From the NCBI GenBank assembly GCA_025642065.1, contig JAODUP010000356.1:447501-511500 (forward strand): a DNA stretch of 64,000 bases, read 5' to 3'. A model generated the notes under the pieces. That model saw only the letters and a list, made by a program, of their open reading frames with translations, had not been told where the DNA came from and made no database searches. Origin of the DNA: Paralvinella palmiformis. Its lineage: Eukaryota > Annelida > Polychaeta > Terebellida > Alvinellidae. The position numbers were made by a program, and so were the translations under genes. Positions 58,092-64,000 of this stretch are shown piece after piece; position 1 is the first letter of the stretch, and every line of letters begins with the position of its first letter.

Positions 58092-58183
58092 TGTTAATGT
58101 TTTACGGCCGTTTATTTCTTCTGCGGACAGTAGCTTAAACGTCATCAGGAGATCTAAACAAGGCTAAGCGAAAGATGAAACAT
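58092..58183 (-). mobile_element. SINE-1 fragment interrupted by SINE-3
   Basis: Plus strand GTTAATGTTTTACGGCCGTTT, then GGCTAAGCGAAAGATGAAAC, with the GAGCGACCTCC body altered. The head that should follow is replaced by SINE-3. Confidence 0.6.
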
Positions 58184-58460
58184 CGCCTCTGTGGTCTCAC
58201 GAGTAGAACGTGGGACTATTTACCCATGGTTATGGTCATGCTGTGCCGGAGGTCGGAGGTTCGAATCCCGGCCGCGGCACTATAGTTGGAGGAGTTTTCC
58301 CATCCAACCTGGCAACTGACAAGATTTCCTCCACCGAATGCCATCTATTTATAATTCTAAATTTATTTAGACTTAGTCCCCGTGGTGAATCCGTAAATTA
58401 CAGGCTAATGTGGGTCTCCCTCATTTGAGGTTGCCAGCCACGTAAAATAACTGCCATTTC
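58184..58460 (+). mobile_element. SINE-3, single copy
   Basis: tRNA-like head with GCCTCTGTGGTCTCACGAGT and a strong box B, GGTTCGAATCCCGGCCGCGG. The body reads TTTTCCCATCCAACCTGGCA, CCGAATGCCATCTATTTAT, CCCCGTGGTGAATCCGTAAA, GTTGCCAGCCACGTAAAA. Distinct from SINE-1 and SINE-2. Confidence 0.65.
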
Positions 58461-59242
58461 AGCCTTTATTATTAGTAACACGTTTCAGGTGTAGCCATAA
58501 CGTAGCATATTATAGTCACACTGATCCGAAATTTAAAACCCACAGAAATTCGGAATCTAATTTAAACGTGTCTAATTGTTTAACAAGCTGTCAAGATCAT
58601 TCAGTGGGTGTTATACGGGTCAATAATGACGTCCCAAATTCATGGATTATCCTTCAATCGTATTTGCTGCACATCATTTAATATTCATCGCAATTTTCCC
58701 GTCGGCAAGCTATTTGCTGCTTACCGAAATTTGTAGAATAATTGAAATAGGCTCATATCCGATAACAGTTCAACATTTTAAGCTAAAAGGAATCGTCAAA
58801 TATGTGCCGTTCCAGGGTTGCTCAACTGTTGGGGGAGATGTGCACATGTAAGATGTTCGTAATTTCATCCTCATTAAAATTGGAACTAAGTACTCCTGTG
58901 ATGTTGTGTCGCTTACTCATTACGACGTCATCTAACTTGTCAGGATCTTTCCGATAAAGTATTACCAAAAGCAATATATGATCTTTCATACTATCCTTTT
59001 ACTTCTTAATCTTCTGTTAATAGATCCCTTTCCTATTTTCCTTTTCTTGTGTTCTCTCGTCCCCGTTCTGGACGTACACAGATAAATATGACGTCGTATT
59101 GTATTTCCGGGGGGTGGGGGTTGTTGTAGGAAAACGGCTATTAGTAGCTATCCAGGTCTTCCAAGCTATGGGAATTAAATCATAAAATGTTCAAAGAAAA
59201 TCTGGAAAATTGGTAATACATTGCCGATCTTATTTCTTCTTA
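58461..59242. other. AT-rich unique sequence, no gene seen
   Basis: No feature recognised apart from a G run near 59111. Confidence 0.5.
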
Positions 59243-59305
59243 TAGCCCGGCAAGGGTTTGAACCCCGGTGCTAGATCTGTGTCGCAAACCACACTACCTG
59301 CTGTC
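59243..59305 (-). mobile_element. SINE-1 head fragment
   Basis: Plus strand ATAGCCCGGCAAGGGTTTGA, ACCCCGGTGCTAGATC, AAACCACACTACC; same subfamily as 35117-35297, body absent. Confidence 0.62.
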
Positions 59306-59674
59306 ATTTTCCCTAATATTAAAGATAACCTATAGGGAACTGATATGATAATATTTTAAATTTCGAAGGAATAGTATTTATAAAAGAAAAAATCAACTCC
59401 TCTCATTGTCAGTTTGAAAATTTCAAATCTGAAAAATTATTTATGGGAGCAAACGGTGGCCAAGGTGAAATCTTAGTTTTAACTAAATGCAAAATTGCCA
59501 TAAAACATCATCTTTAATTTACAATAAATATTGTCTGTTAAAATGTACCGCTAACCAATGACGTGGAGATATGTAACTTCATTTAACAAACCGACCCCCC
59601 CCCTCACACCGGCTACATGCACGGTATATTAATAAAACCTTTGGTCGAACTAATTCCTTCCCACACACCGGAAA

Positions 59675-59877
59675 TCAGTAATAAATGCCGAAACATATCC
59701 TTTGATGTATGGCGCGGCGTGAACTTCGGCAGAATAAGACAAGGTCATCCTGTTTAAGTAAGCTGTTAGTTGTCGTGATGGCAAACACCGACAAGTCGTC
59801 AGATGGCGCCACTGTGAATCCGCCTCGGGCTTTCCGTTCTTCCGGGCGGATTAGTTCAAGGACATCGGGATGTAGAT
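59675..59877 (-). CDS. Candidate host exon, function unknown
   Basis: A minus frame of 83 codons (59675-59926) of balanced composition. TTCATTTTACAG immediately before 59877 is a good 3' splice site, and an exon from there would read DLHPDVLELIRPEERKA, then RGGFTVAPSDDLSVFAITTT and LLKQDDLVLFCRSS to a stop at 59675, so it could be a last exon. No signal peptide, membrane segment or known domain is evident and I do not recognise the protein. It is outside all repeats in the window. AGATGGCGCC (59801-59810) falls inside it. The alternative is a chance frame. Confidence 0.33.
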
Positions 59878-60009
59878 CTGTAAAATGAAAGATGATTTGC
59901 GACATCCAGGCACCATCTTCAATCAAAGGATTAACTAAGGACGGTTACGTGTAGGTGGCTTGGATTCGTTTGTTTGAAATCCGATTTCTTGATGGATCTA
60001 GGATTATAT

Positions 60010-60168
60010 TCGAGGATTAACTGGTGTCGCGATGGACATTGCTCTCTTTCAGCGGAGTTCATCAAATTCCAGTCTAGTTGCGCCTGAAGGATGTTTCATT
60101 TTTCAATTCGCATTGCTATACTTGGAGATCGCTTGACCTATTTAGTAAAAAATGGTCATAAAATGGAT
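60010..60168 (+). mobile_element. SINE-1 copy, decayed
   Basis: GGATTAACTGGTGTCGCGAT head, CTGAAGGATGTTTCATTTTT, CAATTCGCATTGC, GGAGATCGCTTGACCTATTT, ATGGTCATAAAAT. Confidence 0.65.
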
Positions 60169-60182
60169 TGACTTAGCATGAG

Positions 60183-60185
<3 letters not shown>

Positions 60186-60233
<48 letters not shown>

Positions 60234-60261
60234 CTCACTCCCTCCTTCCCTTCCTCCCTCC

Positions 60262-60298
<37 letters not shown>
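60186..60298. repeat. (TA)n and (TC)n arrays
   Basis: TA 60186-60232, CCTC-rich spacer, TC 60262-60298. Confidence 0.96.
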
Positions 60299-60299
<1 letters not shown>

Positions 60300-60800
60300 G
60301 TGTTTATGGTTTAACTGATAAGTCATTATTTAAATAACATCAAAGGGTTAAAAATCAAGCACAGAATAAAAATAATATTGTCCCATGGTCAGATCCGCCT
60401 TTATGATACGACCAACCGGAACGACCGCACTAGGCCCCGAGTTTGTGGTAGTCCCGCGGGGTCCAGTTTGTTAACCTAATTTTAGACGTATGGCAGGTCC
60501 TGCATCCCCGTCTTGGCTGGGTTATCCCCGAGCCCTGTACCCTTCTAGTAAAGGCTCTTGCCCACGGACGTCATAACTTCGGACTGTCACCTTGTCAAGG
60601 TCAATCTAGATCCAGATTTGTTTCGATGCTTAAGATGGGTATCATCTATACGGCAATAACTCTAAGGTCTTCGTTAACCTCGGGCAGTACAAGATAAGAT
60701 GAAGTCTACATCCAGACGATAATAATATATATTTTTCTTATTCCTCCTATTAAGACGTATTTTATTCACTTATATCAGATATGAGTAAGTATGAGTTGGT
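60300..60800. other. Unique sequence, no gene seen
   Basis: Slightly GC-richer around 60380-60560; no frame supported. Confidence 0.45.
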
Positions 60801-61228
60801 GAATGAGTGAGTGAGTGAGTGCGGTGATTCGGTTAGTGGGTTAAGTGAATGAGAAGTGAATGAGTGATAGAGTGAGATAGTGCGGTGATTAGGTGAGTGA
60901 GTGAGTGAGATAGTGCGGTGATTAGGTGATTAGGTGAGTGAGTGAGTGAGTGAGTGATGAGTGAGTGAGTGAGTGAGATAGTGCGGTGATTAGGTGAGTG
61001 AGTGAGTGAGTGAGTGAGTGAGTGAGTGAGTGAGTGAGTGAGTGAGTGAGTGAGTGAGTGAGTGAGTGAGTGAGTGAGTGAGTGAGTGAGTGAGTGAGTG
61101 AGTGAGTGAGTGAGTGAGTGAGTGAGTGAGTGAGTGAGTGAGTGAGTGAGTGAGTGAGTGAGTGAGTGAGTGAGTGAGTGAGTGAGTGAGTGAGTGAGTG
61201 AGTGAGTGAGTGAGTGAGTGAGTGAGTC
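60801..61228. repeat. GTGA satellite with higher-order leader
   Basis: Leader GAGTGCGGTGATTCGGTTAG and GAATGAGAAGTGAATGAG, then GATAGTGCGGTGATTAGGTG repeats, then about 240 bases of nearly pure GTGA. The leader matches 24234-24320 with about two differences in 86 bases. The SINE-2 body follows at 61278. Confidence 0.95.
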
Positions 61229-61277
61229 GGTAAGTGATTCACCGAGTGAGTGCTGTGATTCGATGAGTGAGTGAGTA

Positions 61278-61440
61278 TCTGTTTTGTTTAACCATGTCAC
61301 TGCCCAAACCTAGAACATTCGACTGAGAGGTGACTGACTATCCAAGAAAACATCTCATAAATACGGGTATTACTAGGATTTAAACCCTAACCTGGAGGTT
61401 TGTTTCAAAGTGCTCTAACCATAGCACTAAAGGGGCACCC
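61278..61440 (-). mobile_element. SINE-2 copy whose tail is the GTGA satellite
   Basis: Plus strand: GTTTTGTTTAACCATGTCAC, GAGAGGTGACTGACTATCCA, GAAAACATCTCATAAATACG, AGGATTTAAACCCTAACCTG, AAGTGCTCTAACCATAGCAC, GGGGCACCC at the head end. A full head-to-tail copy in minus orientation. Confidence 0.8.
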
Positions 61441-62039
61441 TTCAACATCCTTAGTTTTTTTCCAGGATGCGAAAATTAAGTCTGTGATAAGTTTAAACTT
61501 TAATCTAAAAATATCGATCTTCAGTTGATACGGCATCATCTGGCAGCGGCGAGTGGCAGGATTTGGATAAACATAATACAGGTGAGAAAGTTAAATAACG
61601 ATTATAAAAGCGAAGTACGTCATCCGTTGACTGAAACAGCTAATCCTGAATGGGTTATGACGTAATCCGGATCAGAGACAATCAAGTGAAAAAAATGGTC
61701 GTCCTGAGCCAATTTAATACGAAAACGCAATCTGAATAAATAGCAAAGGGAAAGAAATAGCTGAGAGTATAAAGATACAACAAAGTTTTTTTTGTACAAA
61801 TTGGCTCGTGTTTGGCTTATTTAGGATCGTTGATGGTCTCAAGTGGGTCATATGGCAGAGAGTATACTATCTGATGAAATAAGATGATCAGGCGTAGACA
61901 TTTAGAGGTGGCTGAACATGCCACAGACAGAGAGACAATATCTGTATTTTATCCCATCGCTTGAAGATTAAAGTAGACCAGGACGTATTATATACAAGGG
62001 ATCAGATCGGATCATTTTACTGGGAACAGTAAATCTCCT
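61441..62039. other. Unique sequence, no gene seen
   Basis: No feature recognised. Confidence 0.5.
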
Positions 62040-62115
62040 TACATTTAATAACAATAATATCTGATATTTATATAGCGCACTATCCGGCTAGATAGTTGCT
62101 CTAATACGCTTTACA
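62040..62115 (-). repeat. LINE 3'-end-like fragment
   Basis: TTATATAGCGCACTATCCGG and CTAATACGCTTTACAATATA resemble the TACAGCGCC / AAGGGCGCT 3' end of the LINE at 22150-22200 in inverted view. Short and uncertain. Confidence 0.35.
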
Positions 62116-62181
62116 ATATAATCCGTGACTCAAACCTGTATCAATCCTCTACACACACCTCAACTTCCAAGGGAGCATAGA

Positions 62182-62370
62182 TGATTGATAATTGGTGATT
62201 TACGGCCACTTTTGTCCACACGGTAGGCTAAATGGGCCGAGCGACCTCCAAAGGTATAATGAAGCGAAGTCAAAGATGAAACAACCTTCATATATGTCCA
62301 CGCCGAGATTCGAACACGGGTGGTAGTGATCTCTGGTCCAACACGCCACCGCTAGACCACGGAGGTGCCC
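62182..62370 (-). mobile_element. Full-length SINE-1 with perfect 13-bp target-site duplication
   Basis: Flanked by AAGGGAGCATAGA at 62169-62181 and 62371-62383, identical. Minus strand runs from GGGCACCTCCGTGGTCTAGC through GTGTTCGAATCTCGGCGTGG, TCATCTTTGACTTCGCTTC, GGTCGCTCGGCCCATTTAGC and AAAAGTGGCCGTAAATCACC to a short ATC-like tail. This 189-bp unit defines the family's full length. Confidence 0.93.
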
Positions 62371-62384
62371 AAGGGAGCATAGAA

Positions 62385-63050
62385 CATATGCTGCCAATAA
62401 AATAGGCGCAAAGCGTTACACAGATACGTAGAGTTCGCGTCCTGTCGGGTTCTCATTTCTGGCCGACTGTACTAGTCGCCACATTACAGCATTGTAGCTC
62501 CAGACAGCCCCGAACCCGCGACTCTTCGGTTACGAATCCTACGCTATAACTAACTATTGATTTCTAAAATCGATTAAAACAAATTCAATCCGTAGTACAA
62601 GTGATCTAACCGAATAACAGGAAACAACAATAAACAAAGGCTTATTATGCTTTAAAAAAGGTTCATTTGATCTATTTTATAAAACGGATCCTATCAAAGT
62701 TCTCCAATTTTCCTGAATGCTAGAAGGCACCTAATTTGCATATATTCAATATATTCGCCACTAGGTAAGGACAAAATGATAACATTCGAATCAATGGAGC
62801 CATAAACGTGCTTGATATGGCTAATGCTACTATTTTTAGAACGGAAAAACCCGACATTTTCCGATAATACGGAATGGCTACACGGTCATCTTCGTGTTAA
62901 CTAATTTGGACATTTCTATTATTATGATCACTGAAACGCTGTAATTAGGATTAATTCTAGAATCAGTTGTCATTGAATAATGACTGATCATTCTATTAAT
63001 ATCGCATTAGACTAATAATGTGACGATGATGAGCTTGATCTCATTCAAGT
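62385..63050. other. AT-rich unique sequence, no gene seen
   Basis: No feature recognised. Confidence 0.5.
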
Positions 63051-63360
63051 TTAATTACAAAGAACAGTATATTGGTTTTGCGATTCAATCTCAACAATTG
63101 GAACATCAGTACAGGTCTTGGTAAGACATGTATCACAGATAGGTGTACACACACGACCTGCCTTCTTGCGTTTCCTCGATGCTTTCTTGCATCGCATAGT
63201 ACATTTGCAGAATATCAGTTCCAGAAGCTTCTGAGGAGCAAATGGATTTTCTAAGCCCACTGGGGCGAGAATAGCGTCGCTGCATCTCCCATGTCCTCAA
63301 ACTATTTCGTTTGGCTGAGCCGGATGTAGTTAAGCGGATTGGTGGTTTCATGAGTCTTGA
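63051..63360 (-). pseudogene. Degenerate CXC-like Cys-rich C-terminus
   Basis: Minus strand. One frame gives IRLTTSGSAKRNSLRT. A second, shifted frame gives DAILAPVGLENPFAPQKLLE and LIFCKCTMRCKKASRKRK, then KKAGRVCTPICDTCLTKT. From memory, the layout TSGAAK-HSLR, then PAP--LLELI-C-CK--C---C-C-KAG--CT--C is that of the C-terminus of a repeated, mostly uncharacterised invertebrate protein family, with a cysteine motif like the tesmin/TSO1 CXC domain. Here several Cys are replaced (KKASRKRK) and the frame is broken, so it is a relic. The family is often multi-copy and may be transposon-linked; that is inference. Confidence 0.5.
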
Positions 63361-64000
63361 TACAGATTAATTCGCAGCCATTTGCTTCAATTTGAAAAAC
63401 CAAACAGCGTTGAGTGAGACCAACGTTTCAATATCAAGATATTCTCACCGCCAATAGTAATTACTTGCTGAGACAATTCCTTTTTATACATTATGGGCAT
63501 TTCATTTCTCCGAGAGGGTCTGTTTTTTAGCATATATATATGTTAAGCATCTGCTACGCATCACCAATCACGGGCTCATATCCCGCCTTGATAGGGCAGC
63601 GTATTACTGACAGTTTCTTCCTCTTCCGTAGTTTCTTGTCTGAAAAGGTTTTGGCCAACCGTCTACAGATGCCGTCTAGACCCAGTTACGAGATCGTACG
63701 AGTGTTGAACTGATACTGCACAACGAACGCCAGAATGTCGCATATAACATACAAAGGGGTACATCACCTACTTACAGTGCCCGAGTACTGTCAATGGACC
63801 AGGTGTGTTACTCTCCAAAAACCTTCACCATCACTTCTCTTGTAAATCTTCCAATTTACTGTAGGTACACCTAAGATGGCTTTATGTATGTTATTCCTCC
63901 TGCTGCAAGGAAGTATGGAAGTATGATTTTGACTTTAAGAGAGAAATACCCACTGCCCTCATCACGCACAAACTACTTCATTAGTGAAAGGTGGTCAACA
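63361..64000. other. Unique sequence, possible upstream remnant
   Basis: May hold more of the minus-strand relic at 63051-63360, but I could not align any block. A tRNA-like GGGCTCATATCCCGC occurs near 63570. Confidence 0.35.

Noticed and set aside
58184..58280. Possible true tRNA gene (strong box B)
   Set aside because: No consistent cloverleaf or acceptor stem; followed by a SINE-type body.
60833..61300. 155-codon minus frame of repeating Leu-Thr-His-Ser
   Set aside because: Pure translation of the GTGA satellite; overlaps non-coding repeat and SINE-2.

Overview
The window is non-coding DNA from an animal genome, most likely a marine invertebrate and plausibly a mollusc or other lophotrochozoan. 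That placement is an inference from repeat style, not a match to a named species. There are no operons, no long open frames outside repeats, no rRNA and no CRISPR. The sequence is AT-rich and unusually dense in microsatellites, with more than 30 separate (TA)n arrays. It also holds several minisatellites, tRNA-derived SINEs, decayed LINE reverse transcriptases and short non-autonomous repeats present in two or three copies. Most open frames in the region are artefacts of simple repeats.

The strongest protein-like feature is a 5'-truncated LINE (L2/CR1-like) at 20991-22224. It keeps reverse-transcriptase motifs (GVPQGSVLGP, YADD), carries a terminal frameshift and ends in an (ATT)n tail. Two older relatives lie at 36450-36772 (minus) and 44840-45463 (plus). 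A second LINE type (Jockey-like) is a pseudogene at 37540-38815 (minus), and an endonuclease/RT linker fragment lies at 49140-49520. A degenerate cysteine-rich (CXC-like) C-terminus of a recurrent invertebrate protein family is at 63051-63360 (minus).

Three SINE types are visible. SINE-1 has a tRNA-like head, a conserved body and an (ATC)n tail. It occurs 16 times counting fragments, and two copies have target-site duplications (3548-3740 and 62182-62370). SINE-2 ends in TAAACAAAG plus a (TCAC)n tail and occurs about six to seven times; its tail appears to have seeded the long GTGA satellites at 24234-24452 and 60801-61228. SINE-3 occurs once, at 58184-58460, apparently nested in SINE-1. Unnamed dispersed repeats, labelled here R1 (three copies), R2 (three), R3 (two), R4 (two) and a palindromic MITE (two), are described below. 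A foldback-like element with inverted arrays of a 17-bp unit lies at 32830-33407.

Evidence for host genes is thin. There is a possible exon at 59675-59877 (minus). A CCAAT/ETS/YY1-type promoter cluster sits over an ATG at 14221-14520. GC-rich islands lie near 10500-10950, 34160-34730 and 57340-57990. The region reads as intergenic or intronic DNA shaped by retroposition, microsatellite growth and unequal exchange.
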